This document shows, piece by piece, positions 8,712-16,997 of a DNA stretch of 64,000 bases. Under the pieces are notes generated by a model. It had not been told where the DNA came from. It saw only the letters and a program-made list of their open reading frames with translations, and ran no database searches. The stretch lies in NCBI GenBank assembly GCA_018815245.1, contig JAHIXK010000002.1, positions 124,001-188,000 of the forward strand, in the 5' to 3' direction. Both the position numbers and the translations under genes were made by a program. The DNA comes from Gammaproteobacteria bacterium (GTDB lineage: Bacteria; Pseudomonadota; Gammaproteobacteria; Burkholderiales; Burkholderiaceae_B). How positions within the stretch are numbered: the first letter of the stretch is position 1; each line of letters begins with the position of its first letter.

Positions 8712-9683
8712 ATGACACCCACCCCACAGTTCATCCAGATTTATCAAGGCCAGGCCGCGCACATTCGCGAAGAATTGCTCAGCGGGTTGAGCTCCAGCAA
8801 GGCGCACACCTCGCCGAAGTACCTGTACGACGAACTGGGTTCGAAATTATTCGAAGCCATCACCTGCATTCCCGAGTATTACCCCACCCGCACTGAAGCA
8901 CTTGTTTTCAGCGTGCATGGCCACGACATGGCCAAACACGTACCCACCGGGTCGGCGTTCATCGACCTGGGGGCGGGCAACTGCGAAAAGGCAGCAAAAC
9001 TGTTCAATGTGTTTCACCCAACGCGATACATTGCAGTGGACATTTCCGTGGATTTTCTGAAAGGTGCGCTGGAATGTTTGCAACGCCAGTTTCCAGCGCT
9101 GGAAATGGCGGGCGTGGGCATGGACTTTTCCAGTGAACTGAGCCTGCCTGCCAGCCTGGCCCTTCACCCGGCGCAACCACGGGTCATGTTTTACCCCGGT
9201 TCCAGCATTGGCAACTTCACGCCCGAAGAGGCACTGCTGTTTTTGAAGCAGGTGCACGGCGTGTGTTCAGGCGCAAATGGTGGCGGCTTGTTGATCGGTG
9301 TTGACCTTGTGAAAAGCAAGGCTGTGCTGGAAGCTGCTTACGACGATGCCCTTGGCGTAACAGCCGCGTTTAACCGCAACATGCTGCTGCATTTCAACAC
9401 ACTTGCGGGCACCAACTTCAAACTGGAAGACTGGAAACACATTGGCCTGTACAACACCGAACTGAATCGCATTGAAATGCACCTTGAGGCGCTTCGGGAT
9501 GTGGTGGTGACCTGGGACGGCGGCGAGCGCCAGTTTGTGGAGGGCGAGCGCATTCACACCGAGAATTCCTACAAGTGGACGCTGACCGGGTTTGAAGATT
9601 TGCTGAAACGGGCAGGGTTTGTGGTGTGCAAGGCGTACACCGACCCGGAGCAGAAATTTGCGGTGTTTTGGGCGCAGGCTTGA
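8712..9683 (+). CDS. egtD: L-histidine N-alpha-methyltransferase (EgtD family)
   Basis: The enzyme trimethylates histidine to hercynine with S-adenosylmethionine, the first step of ergothioneine and selenoneine synthesis. The 323-residue length is usual for the family. Seen are the N-terminal SSSKAHTSPKYLYDELG block with ITCIPEYYPTRTE, the SAM motif FIDLGAGNCEKA, FYPGSSIGNFTPEEA and the substrate-side YNTELNRIEMHL region. No egtB, egtC, ovoA or senA is adjacent, so the hercynine-using enzyme must lie elsewhere. The gene is divergent from the selenate-type transporter operon. The intergenic space (8574-8711) presumably holds both promoters. Confidence 0.88.
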   Translation: MTPTPQFIQIYQGQAAHIREELLSGLSSSKAHTSPKYLYDELGSKLFEAITCIPEYYPTRTEALVFSVHGHDMAKHVPTGSAFIDLGAGNCEKAAKLFNVFHPTRYIAVDISVDFLKGALECLQRQFPALEMAGVGMDFSSELSLPASLALHPAQPRVMFYPGSSIGNFTPEEALLFLKQVHGVCSGANGGGLLIGVDLVKSKAVLEAAYDDALGVTAAFNRNMLLHFNTLAGTNFKLEDWKHIGLYNTELNRIEMHLEALRDVVVTWDGGERQFVEGERIHTENSYKWTLTGFEDLLKRAGFVVCKAYTDPEQKFAVFWAQA

Positions 9684-9714
9684 CAGTAGTGGCCCGGCAA
9701 AACTGAACAGTTGA

Positions 9715-9978
9715 GATAAGTACCGATTTGGATCAGCACCCAAAGCCGGAGAACTGGCGCTGTACTTTATTCGCTGCTATCGCGCCTTGTACGCGCTGAT
9801 GGGTGGAGATCAGGACAACATGCGCCACTGGATTAAAACAGCCAACAGTCATTTGGGTGATGCCAGGAGAGCGTGGCCACAAACGAAATTGTTGACACCC
9901 AATTTTCAGCGGATTTACAAGCTGATCGCGCTGTGTTGCTCAACAACCCGAAGTTTGACCACATTCAATCGCGCTTAA
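9715..9978 (+). pseudogene. Remnant of Xre/MbcA/ParS-type antitoxin (C-terminal domain only)
   Basis: The frame opens after a stop at 9712 and has no proper start codon. About 45 residues, including LYALMGGDQDNMRHWIK and TANSHLG, resemble the toxin-binding C-terminal domain (DUF2384 type) of antitoxins that pair with RES toxins. The similarity fades after the HLG at about 9858, where the family would continue with a proline and a helix; what follows looks random. The RES remnant starts 15 bp further on in another frame. A deletion joining the two genes explains this best. The antitoxin lacks its helix-turn-helix half and should be dead. Confidence 0.55.
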
Positions 9979-10268
9979 GGCACTTAAGTGATTACACCTT
10001 CACCCAGCAATTGGGTTCCCACATGCGTGCAGTGGGTGTTCAGGCATTTCTTTTCTACTCCGCCAGAGACCCGGACAACGGTCTTAATGCAGGTGTATTC
10101 GATCCTTCTTGTTTTACAGGGCAAGAGCCTCGGGGAGAAAGGGAATGGTTTTGCCAGGTTGATCAGTCTGCCGATGAAATCACTTTTTACTGCCCCGCCA
10201 CAAAGCAAAGTGCGCAGTTTTCTGCCGGCTTGTACCGCGTGAACGGGGTGCTGCCAAAGCCAGCGTAA
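9873..10268 (+). pseudogene. Remnant of RES-domain toxin (C-terminal part)
   Basis: The 131-residue frame begins at a GTG with GGAG just upstream. It matches only the C-terminal half of RES-family NAD-degrading toxins, including LQADRAVLLNNPKFDHIQ, LSDYTFTQQLGSHMRAVG, FLFYSARDPDNGLNAGVFDP and REWFCQV. The N-terminal half, with the Arg-rich NAD-site segment, is absent; the frame has a stop at 9858. A full RES toxin has roughly 200 or more residues. It lies behind an equally truncated antitoxin, the normal order of the pair. It is probably inactive, though the fragment could still be translated. Confidence 0.6.
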
Positions 10269-10283
10269 AGAGGAGTTGTTTCT

Positions 10284-10477
10284 AACCCAATCGGCAGCGA
10301 TGTTCCAATCGCTTCGCCTTCAAGAAAACCTGCCCGTTTGAATTCACACGCCACGTGCGGCCGCAGGCCGACAATTCGCTCGACCTTCAGTTTTGCCGAG
10401 CGAATTGAGTCAGTGTGAATTTCAAAAAGGGAACAACAGGTTTTCAGGCGAGGCATTGGGATTCGCGCCGATTGGGC
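10284..10477. repeat. Nested palindromic interspersed repeat, copy A
   Basis: A ~195-bp element whose two ends are imperfect inverted repeats. The left side carries CCCAATCGGC, CTTCAAGAAAACCTGCCCG and TTTGAATTCACAC; the right side carries their complements in reverse order. The centre is a second hairpin with 10-bp arms AATTCGCTCG and CGAGCGAATT around a CTTCAGTTTTGC-like loop. The architecture and the AAGAAAACC core are shared with copies at 15876-16070 and 40851-41050. It fills the gap between the RES remnant and the methyltransferase stop. This is the most diverged copy. Confidence 0.8.
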
Positions 10478-10499
10478 CATAAACCGGTGCGCTAGCAAT

Positions 10500-11693
10500 T
10501 CACACCGCAGCCAGTCGCCACAAGCTGGTCACTTCCTTGCACCGTGCATCAAACAGCGCATCACTGGCATCAAAGGCTTTGCCGTGTTTGGGCTTGGCAT
10601 CGATTCGGGCAAGCACTTTCAAACCAGCCAACTCGATCCAGCCCAGCAATTCTTCCCGCGTACGCAGTTTCAGGTGTTCGGCCAAATCAGACAATATCAG
10701 CCAGCCTTCGCCCCCCTTATTCAAGTGGGCAGCCAAGCCCGCCAAAAACGCTTTCAGCATGCCGCTGTTTTCATCGTAAATGGCACGTTCAATCGGTGAA
10801 GTGGGCTTGCCCGGCAACCAGGGCGGGTTGCACACAATCAAGTCGGCTTTGCTTTCTGGAAATAGATCGGCTTGCACCACAGTCACCTGTTTGACCATGC
10901 CAAGATTTTGAATATTGAACTGTGCACATTCCAGTGCGCGTGGGTCATTGTCCGTGGCCACAATATTGCTCAGCCAGCGTTGCGCCAATACAGCGGCCAA
11001 CACACCGGTGCCCGTGCCCACATCAACCGCTGAACCATTTACCTCGCAGGCTTTGGGCATGGGCGCTTTCAACACCAAATCCACGTACTCGCCACGCACC
11101 GGCGAAAACACGCCGTAATAAGGGTGTATGCGGTTGTTGGGCGGGTCGCCAAGTGCGGAAACCTCGACCCCTTTTTTGCGCCATTCATAAGCGCCCACCA
11201 CACCCATCATTTCACGCAGCGAGGTCACGATCATCGGGCCATCCACTTGCGGCTCGCCCCAAGCCTCGGAGCACGCGGCCAACACATCGGGTGCGCGGCG
11301 CAGCGGAATGCTGTAATCGGCGTTAAAAGGAATCAGGATTGAACCCAGAATGCGCGCTCGCTGGGCCTGGCCTTGGCGGTACAGGTGGAATCTTTGTGGG
11401 TACTCCACATCGGCTTTTCCGGACTTGGCTGCTTTGCTTTTCTTGTGCTCCGCGTTTTTGTCCACACGGCGCACCAAGGCCTGCATCAGTTGGCGGGCGT
11501 TTTGAAAGTCGCTTTGCCACAGAAACACCGTGCCTTCGCAAGCCAGGCGATAGGCCATGTCGGCCGTTAGCGTGTCGTCGGCCAGCATCACCTTGCCCGG
11601 TACAGCCAGGTTCCGTTCTGATTGCCAGCGCGCACTGAAGGTTTCATCGCCCTTGGTCCATTGAATTACAGGGCTTTCGTCGGCTGGGTGCAT
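10500..11693 (-). CDS. Class I SAM-dependent methyltransferase, NPPW motif
   Basis: The start is taken as the ATG giving MHPADESPVIQW; the frame stays open for 30 codons upstream without a better signal. The product has about 397 residues, with an N-terminal region of unknown role and a C-terminal methyltransferase fold of the 'small' type: VDVGTGTGVLAAVLAQRW, ATDNDPRALE and LIVCNPPWLPGKP. An NPP(W/Y) motif marks enzymes that methylate amide or amino nitrogen in protein, rRNA or DNA, as in PrmC, RsmC and RlmG. The exact substrate is not recognisable. It is divergent from the senB-like gene, sharing a ~110-bp promoter region. Confidence 0.75.
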   Translation of the reverse strand: MHPADESPVIQWTKGDETFSARWQSERNLAVPGKVMLADDTLTADMAYRLACEGTVFLWQSDFQNARQLMQALVRRVDKNAEHKKSKAAKSGKADVEYPQRFHLYRQGQAQRARILGSILIPFNADYSIPLRRAPDVLAACSEAWGEPQVDGPMIVTSLREMMGVVGAYEWRKKGVEVSALGDPPNNRIHPYYGVFSPVRGEYVDLVLKAPMPKACEVNGSAVDVGTGTGVLAAVLAQRWLSNIVATDNDPRALECAQFNIQNLGMVKQVTVVQADLFPESKADLIVCNPPWLPGKPTSPIERAIYDENSGMLKAFLAGLAAHLNKGGEGWLILSDLAEHLKLRTREELLGWIELAGLKVLARIDAKPKHGKAFDASDALFDARCKEVTSLWRLAAV

Positions 11694-11810
11694 GCGTGTT
11701 CTCGCGGTGAAGGGCGGGTTGGATCGTGTAAACTGCTTAAGGCTCGCAGTGTACCACCTTGGGTGGTTTACACCCCGAACCATCCTGTATCAATTAGAGT
11801 GGCTGTTGTC

Positions 11811-12866
11811 TTGATTAAACCATCGATTGTCATTGTAAGCCCTGCCCTGGCCGACTCCAACAACGGCAACTGGCAAACCGCTCGCCGCTGGCAGCAATTC
11901 CTGTCTGAATTCTTCAATGTGCGCATTGTGAAACACTGGGAAAACACGCCCGCAACACAAAGTGATGTAGCCATGGTTGCACTTCACGCGCGGCGTTCTG
12001 CTGATTCCATTGCTGCCTGGGCACAAAGCCGCGGCATGGAGGGCCAGGGAAGCCCCGGCCTGATACTGGCGCTGACCGGCACCGACTTGTACCGCGACAT
12101 TGAAACCGATGAAACCGCACAGAAGTCGCTTGAGTTGGCTCGGCATTTAATCGTATTGCAAGAAAAAGGGGCGGAGAAGCTCAGCGAGGCCCTACAGGCA
12201 AAAACATCTGTGATTTTTCAGTCCACTACTTCGCGCAAAACCCTTGCCAAACCCAAACGCCGCCTGAAGGTGGTGATGGTGGGCCACCTGCGCGATGAAA
12301 AAATGCCCCAAACCCTGATGGAAGCCGCAGTGCTGCTGCGCGGTTATGGCGACATATACATCGACCACATTGGCGGGCCTTTAGACCCTGAGCTGGCACA
12401 GGCGGCCGAAGAAACCATGCAGGCGTGCCCCAACTACCGCTGGCTGGGCAACCAGCCACACGGCGCCACCCGCACACGCATTCAACGCGCCCATGTGCTG
12501 GTGCATGCCAGCAAAATGGAAGGCGGGGCCCATGTGATCATGGAGGCAGTGTGCAGCGGCACACCCGTGGTGGCCAGCTACATTGATGGCAACATCGGCA
12601 TGCTGGGTGCAGGCTACCCCGGCTACTTCCCCTTGGGCAATTCCCACGCGCTGGCCAATGTGCTTACACAATTGCAGGAAGACATTGTGAATCCGAAACC
12701 CCTGCCACCGGGTAAGGTTAATCTGTACACCAAACTGAAAAACCAATGCGCGGAGCGGGCGAAACTGTTTGCCCCGGAAAACGAACAAAACGAATTAATT
12801 CGACTCGTACAACGAGCTGCCAAGAACAACAACACTGAAGTAGAAGTACATCATGCAAACATCTGA
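11811..12866 (+). CDS. senB: SenB-like selenosugar synthase (TIGR04348-type glycosyltransferase)
   Basis: A GT4-like glycosyltransferase of about 351 residues. The SIVIVSPALADSNNGN start, the VVMVGHLRDEKMP phosphate-site block and the ASKMEGGAHVIMEA donor-site block match the TIGR04348 group. SenB of that group was shown in the selenoneine pathway to make a selenosugar from UDP-sugar and selenophosphate. The next gene encodes the selenophosphate synthase and overlaps by 14 bp, which fits. The TTG at 11811 is chosen because the conserved start follows at once; a GTG at 11799 is possible. No senA follows. Confidence 0.78.
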   Translation: MIKPSIVIVSPALADSNNGNWQTARRWQQFLSEFFNVRIVKHWENTPATQSDVAMVALHARRSADSIAAWAQSRGMEGQGSPGLILALTGTDLYRDIETDETAQKSLELARHLIVLQEKGAEKLSEALQAKTSVIFQSTTSRKTLAKPKRRLKVVMVGHLRDEKMPQTLMEAAVLLRGYGDIYIDHIGGPLDPELAQAAEETMQACPNYRWLGNQPHGATRTRIQRAHVLVHASKMEGGAHVIMEAVCSGTPVVASYIDGNIGMLGAGYPGYFPLGNSHALANVLTQLQEDIVNPKPLPPGKVNLYTKLKNQCAERAKLFAPENEQNELIRLVQRAAKNNNTEVEVHHANI

Positions 12867-15150
12867 CCAACCCATCCTTCGTGACATTGTGCTGGTAGGC
12901 GGCGGCCACAGCCATGTGGGTGTGCTGCGCATGTTTGGCATGAAGCCTTGGCCCGGCGTGCGCTTAACGCTGATTTGTACTGACATTCACACCCCCTATT
13001 CCGGCATGCTGCCGGGCTACATTGCCGGCCACTACAGCTACGACGATGTGCACATCGACCTGGGTCGTCTGTGTGCTTTTGCGGGTGCCCGTTTGTTTAA
13101 GGACGAGGTGGTTGGCATTGACCGCGCCAATCAAAAAGTAATTTGCAAGAACCGCCCGCCCGTGGCCTACGATGCGCTTTCCATCAACATTGGCAGCACC
13201 CCACAGGTTCAACTGGTGCCCGGCGCCTTGGAACACGCAGTGCCAGTCAAACCCATTGCGAAGTTCAATGAACGCTGGGTGAATTTGCTGGATCGTGTGA
13301 AAACCCACGCAGGCAAAACCACCATTGCGGTGGTGGGTGGCGGCGCAGGTGGCGTTGAACTGGCCTTGGCCATGCAGTTTCGCTTGCGCAATGAATTAAG
13401 CGCCATGGGGCGCAATCCCGATGAACTTGAGTTTCACTTGTTCACGGCCGATGCCGATGTGTTGCCCACCCACAACCCAGGTGTGCGCACACGATTCGAG
13501 AAAGTATTGAATGAACGTGGCGTGGTGCTTCACCGCGACGCGGAAGTGGTGCAACTTGATGGCCACACCCTGCAAACCAAGCAGGGTGAACGCCTGCACG
13601 CCGATGAAATTATGTGGGTGACGCAAGCTGGTGGCGCGGCTTGGCTTGGAAATAGCGATCTTGAACTGGATTCACGCGGCTTCATCAACGTGGGCCCTAC
13701 CCTGCAAACCACGCGCGATCCTAAAATTTTTGCTGCAGGCGACATTGCCAACTTGACCAGCACACCGCTTGAAAAAGCAGGCGTGTTCGCTGTGCGCATG
13801 GGCAAGCCACTGACCAAGAACCTGCACCTGTTTGTGCAAGGGGCCGACCTGCTGGAATACCGCCCACAAAAAACCTGGCTGGCCTTGATCAGCACAGGCG
13901 ACAAATACGCGGTGGCATCCAAGGGGTCGCTCGGCTTTGCCGGCGCGTGGGTTTGGCAGTGGAAAGACTGGATTGATCGCCGCTTCATGGCGAAATTCAG
14001 CGAATTTCCCGATATGGCCAATAAGATGGACCCCAATGCAAAACCCGCTGGTGGCAACACACCGAATTTGGCATTGACGCAGGAAGAAAGCCTGCAGGCC
14101 ATTTCCGCCATTGCCATGCGCTGCGGTGGTTGTGGCGCCAAGGTGGGCTCCACAGTTTTATCTCGCGCACTTGGTAACCTAAAGCCCGTTGATCGCGAAG
14201 ATGTATTGGTGGGCCTGCATGCCCCCGATGATGCCGCGATTGTGAAAGTACCAACTGGCAAAGCCATGGTGCACACCGTCGACTTTTTCCGGGCGTTTGT
14301 TGACGACCCTTATATTTTCGGCAAGGTTGCAGCCAACCATGCACTGGGTGATGTGTTCGCCATGGGTGGTGAAGCGCAATCGGCTACCGCCGTGGTGACC
14401 GTGCCGCCGGGGCTGGAATCGAAAGTAGAGGAATTGCTGTTCCAGATGATGAGCGGTGCAGTGGAAGTATTGAACGAAGCAGGATGCGCCCTGGTGGGCG
14501 GGCACACCGGTGAAGGCCGTGAACTGGCACTGGGTTTTGCCATCAACGGCTTGGTGGATGAAAACCTGGACGGCGTGATGATTAAGGGCGGCATGCGCCC
14601 CGGCGATGCGATTTTGCTGACCAAACCGATTGGAACTGGAACATTGTTCGCCGCCCTGCCGCAATTGAAAACCAAAGGTCGCTGGATAGATGCGGCACTG
14701 GAATCAATGGTGATCAGCAACCGCTTGGGTGCAAAGTGCCTTCGGGAATTCGGATCAAAAGCCTGCACCGACCTGACAGGTTTTGGTTTGCTGGGCCACC
14801 TGGTGGAAATGACACGCCCCTCAGAAGTGGATGCAGAACTTGATTTAAGCGCCCTACCCCTGTTGGATGGCGCGCTTGAGATGGTCAGCGCTGGCATTGT
14901 GAGTTCGCTGCAACCCGCCAACGTGCGCTTGCGCCGCGCCATTCGCAACCAGGCTGATTACGTGAATGACCCGCGCTACCCGCTGATATTCGACCCGCAA
15001 ACTGCAGGCGGTTTATTGGCCACAGTACCCGGCGACAAGGCGCAAGCCTGTGTGGCTGCATTGCAGAAACTGGGTTACGAACACACCGCGATTATTGGCC
15101 GCATATTGCCGCAGGGCAACGCGATTGAGCCGATTGTATTGAAAGGCTAA
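12853..15150 (+). CDS. selD: Selenide, water dikinase fused to an NDH-like FAD/NAD(P) oxidoreductase
   Basis: The product is a 765-residue two-part protein. Residues ~10-390 form a pyridine-nucleotide-disulfide/NDH-2-like domain with IVLVGGGHSHVGVLRMFG, VVGGGAGGVELALA and the FAD-binding FAAGDIANL. Residues ~415-765 form SelD, which makes selenophosphate from selenide and ATP. The active-site segment is RCGGCGAK with C424 and C427 (Cys, not selenocysteine), followed by PDDAAIV and a C-terminal FDPQTAGGLL. This fusion is known from other proteobacteria and cyanobacteria; the oxidoreductase may supply reduced selenium, which is inference. It overlaps senB and is followed 9 bp later by a VTT gene. 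Confidence 0.92.
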   Translation: MQTSDQPILRDIVLVGGGHSHVGVLRMFGMKPWPGVRLTLICTDIHTPYSGMLPGYIAGHYSYDDVHIDLGRLCAFAGARLFKDEVVGIDRANQKVICKNRPPVAYDALSINIGSTPQVQLVPGALEHAVPVKPIAKFNERWVNLLDRVKTHAGKTTIAVVGGGAGGVELALAMQFRLRNELSAMGRNPDELEFHLFTADADVLPTHNPGVRTRFEKVLNERGVVLHRDAEVVQLDGHTLQTKQGERLHADEIMWVTQAGGAAWLGNSDLELDSRGFINVGPTLQTTRDPKIFAAGDIANLTSTPLEKAGVFAVRMGKPLTKNLHLFVQGADLLEYRPQKTWLALISTGDKYAVASKGSLGFAGAWVWQWKDWIDRRFMAKFSEFPDMANKMDPNAKPAGGNTPNLALTQEESLQAISAIAMRCGGCGAKVGSTVLSRALGNLKPVDREDVLVGLHAPDDAAIVKVPTGKAMVHTVDFFRAFVDDPYIFGKVAANHALGDVFAMGGEAQSATAVVTVPPGLESKVEELLFQMMSGAVEVLNEAGCALVGGHTGEGRELALGFAINGLVDENLDGVMIKGGMRPGDAILLTKPIGTGTLFAALPQLKTKGRWIDAALESMVISNRLGAKCLREFGSKACTDLTGFGLLGHLVEMTRPSEVDAELDLSALPLLDGALEMVSAGIVSSLQPANVRLRRAIRNQADYVNDPRYPLIFDPQTAGGLLATVPGDKAQACVAALQKLGYEHTAIIGRILPQGNAIEPIVLKG

Positions 15151-15159
15151 GGAAGTACC

Positions 15160-15849
15160 ATGCCGTTTGCTGTACAACAACACTGGAAGAAAACAGCCTT
15201 GCTGCTGCTGGCGGCGGTGTTGTGCGTCATTTGGCTTGGCATGGATGTGTCACTTCAAGACATGCTGGCGGCTCAACGCGAATTGGCCATGCATTTCATG
15301 GACCACCCCACCTTGGTCACCCTGATTTATTTTCTGGTGTTTCTGGTATTGACCGCCCTGTGCCTGCCCGGTGCAGGGGTGCTGATGCTTGTGGGTGGCG
15401 GCTGCATGGGCTTTGGCCTGTGCATGGTAGTTTCCACCGCAGCATCGGCCTTCGGCGCTTTGCTGACCATGCTGTTTGCCAGGCACTTCTTTCGAGATTC
15501 GGTGGAAAGCCGGTTTGCAAACAAGTTAAGCGATATCAACAAAGGCATTGAGAAAAACGAAGTGGTGTATCTACTTAGCCTGCGGTTGGCCCCGGTAATT
15601 CCATTCGTTGCATTCAACTTGCTGGCAGGCCTAACGCGCGTACAGCCATGGACCTTCCTGTGGACCAGCTTCCTTGGCATGCTGCCCGGCACCATGCTGT
15701 ACGTGAATGCGGGCAATGAACTGGCCAAGGTGAACCGGCTGGAAGAACTGATCTCGCTGGAAGTGGTGATCTCGCTGGCTGCACTGGCTTTGGTGCCGTT
15801 CCTGATTCAATGGGGCGCGCGGCAGTTTCAACTACGCAGGGTGGCGTAG
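15160..15849 (+). CDS. VTT domain (TVP38/TMEM64, DedA-like) membrane protein
   Basis: The 229-residue integral membrane protein has about five to six hydrophobic segments. It carries the VTT-domain marks: LCLPGAGVLMLVGGGCMGFG, a charged FARHFFRDSV loop and the LRLAPVIPFVAFNLLAG re-entrant segment, ending with GMLPGTMLYVNAGNEL. VTT proteins are thought to move lipids or small anions; a DedA relative has been linked to selenite uptake in Cupriavidus. Lying 9 bp behind selD, it is surely cotranscribed, so a role in selenium entry or export is a fair guess but unproven. Confidence 0.8.
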   Translation: MPFAVQQHWKKTALLLLAAVLCVIWLGMDVSLQDMLAAQRELAMHFMDHPTLVTLIYFLVFLVLTALCLPGAGVLMLVGGGCMGFGLCMVVSTAASAFGALLTMLFARHFFRDSVESRFANKLSDINKGIEKNEVVYLLSLRLAPVIPFVAFNLLAGLTRVQPWTFLWTSFLGMLPGTMLYVNAGNELAKVNRLEELISLEVVISLAALALVPFLIQWGARQFQLRRVA

Positions 15850-15875
15850 CGCCCACGGCGTGAGGACGGCACTTC

Positions 15876-16070
15876 AGCCAACTCGGCAGTGGGTTTGCCT
15901 ATTCCGCACATTCAAGAAAACCGCCCCGTTTGAATTCATTCGCTGCGTTTGGCGATTCGCCAACACCGAGACTTGGCCATGTTTTTTGCCAAGCGAGGTG
16001 AGCAAGAATGAATTCAACGAGGGATTAAGCGGTTTTCAGTGCGGAATCGGGCAACCCAACCGAGTTGGCT
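15876..16070. repeat. Nested palindromic interspersed repeat, copy B
   Basis: A 195-bp element with long imperfect inverted arms. The left arm starts AGCCAACTCGGCAGTGGG and continues through CAAGAAAACCGCCCCG to TTTGAATTCATTC; the right arm is its complement in reverse, ending CCGAGTTGGCT. The inner hairpin is CTTGGC and GCCAAG around a CATGTTTTTT loop. It follows the VTT gene stop by about 25 bp and ends about 30 bp before the FKBP gene stop, so it sits between convergent genes. It could act as a bidirectional transcription barrier. Confidence 0.85.
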
Positions 16071-16101
16071 TTAACGACAACCCCGACGAGTTAGTGAAAA
16101 C

Positions 16102-16473
16102 TTATCGAATGTCAAACAACTCGACATCAAACACCAAATCGGTGTTACCAGGAATGGGGCCTGCACCACGCGCACCATAGGCCGTGTCTGAAGGGCAGAA
16201 CACGATTGCACGATCACCCACCACCATTTCGCACAAGGCTTGCGTCCACGCAGGAATTACGCGGTTCAACGGGAACGAAATTTTTTCATTTCGGGCAATT
16301 GAACTGTCAAACACCTTGCCATCCAGAAAAGTGCCTTCATAGTGCACTTCCACAATGGAATTTGGTGTGGGCTTTTGTGTGCCAGTGCCACGCTTGGTGA
16401 AGGTAAGCTTCACGCCAGAAGGCAGCACGAGTTCGTCGCCAGCGGCGGCATTGTTTTCAGTTGAATCAGTCAC
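16102..16473 (-). CDS. FKBP-type peptidyl-prolyl cis-trans isomerase
   Basis: The 123-residue product is a single FKBP domain without a signal peptide, so it is cytoplasmic. Seen are VEVHYEGTFLDGKVFDSS, the VIPAWTQAL segment (Trp of the pocket floor), AYGARGAGPIPGNTDLVFDVEL and the general spacing of short FKBPs. The extra 12-15 N-terminal residues (TENNAAAGDEL) look flexible. It should accelerate prolyl isomerisation during folding. It stands alone between repeat copy B and cynS, reading in the same direction as the cyanate operon with an ~80-bp gap. Confidence 0.92.
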   Translation of the reverse strand: MTDSTENNAAAGDELVLPSGVKLTFTKRGTGTQKPTPNSIVEVHYEGTFLDGKVFDSSIARNEKISFPLNRVIPAWTQALCEMVVGDRAIVFCPSDTAYGARGAGPIPGNTDLVFDVELFDIR

Positions 16474-16553
16474 GGCTTTACCCCAGGTAAGAAATAAGAC
16501 AAGCGCCTATTCTAACCCGGGGTGTTCAGCTGGCTCGAAATTCGGCCTTGAAA

Positions 16554-16997
16554 TCAATAGGTTTTATACGGCAAAAATTTACCGCTCATGTTGATGCTGA
16601 CGCGGTCGCCCATGGGGTTGGGTTCGCGCTGCAAATCCATCTTGAAGTCGATTGCGCTCATAATTCCGTCGCCAAACTCTTCGTGAATCAATTCCTTGAA
16701 GGTGGTGCCGTACACGCTGATCAACTCGTAAAATCGATAAATCAGCGGGTCTGTAGGCACAGCGGTGGGCAGTGATCCCTTGTAAGGCACCACTTGCAAG
16801 CAATCTACTGCCTCGGGTGGCAATGCCAAATACTCGCCAATCTTCTTGGCCTGCTCTTCAGTCAAGGTCATTTGGCCCAGCAGTGCTGCCGTGCTCCATT
16901 CCTTGGACTGACCCAGTACCTTGGCGCAGTCGTCCCAAGTGCATTTTTTCTTGCGCTTGGCCAATACAATCATTTCGGTTACGTCGGTTCGTTTCAT
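16554..16997 (-). CDS. cynS: Cyanate hydratase (cyanase)
   Basis: Cyanase converts cyanate and bicarbonate to ammonia and carbon dioxide. The 147-residue product has an N-terminal helical domain (WDDCAKVLGQSKEW) and the conserved catalytic domain. R88 in PLIYRFYEL, E91 and S114 in GIMSAIDF correspond to the known Arg-Glu-Ser catalytic set. The C-terminus MSGKFLPYKTY is typical of the family. The start overlaps the ATPase stop by 4 nt, making it the last gene of the uptake operon. It probably serves detoxification and nitrogen supply. Confidence 0.96.
   Translation of the reverse strand: MKRTDVTEMIVLAKRKKKCTWDDCAKVLGQSKEWSTAALLGQMTLTEEQAKKIGEYLALPPEAVDCLQVVPYKGSLPTAVPTDPLIYRFYELISVYGTTFKELIHEEFGDGIMSAIDFKMDLQREPNPMGDRVSINMSGKFLPYKTY

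Noticed and set aside
14110-14140. Selenocysteine codon in selD, or in arsS at the C-terminal motif
   Set aside because: The active-site positions are Cys codons in both genes; the only TGA in arsS is the terminal stop.
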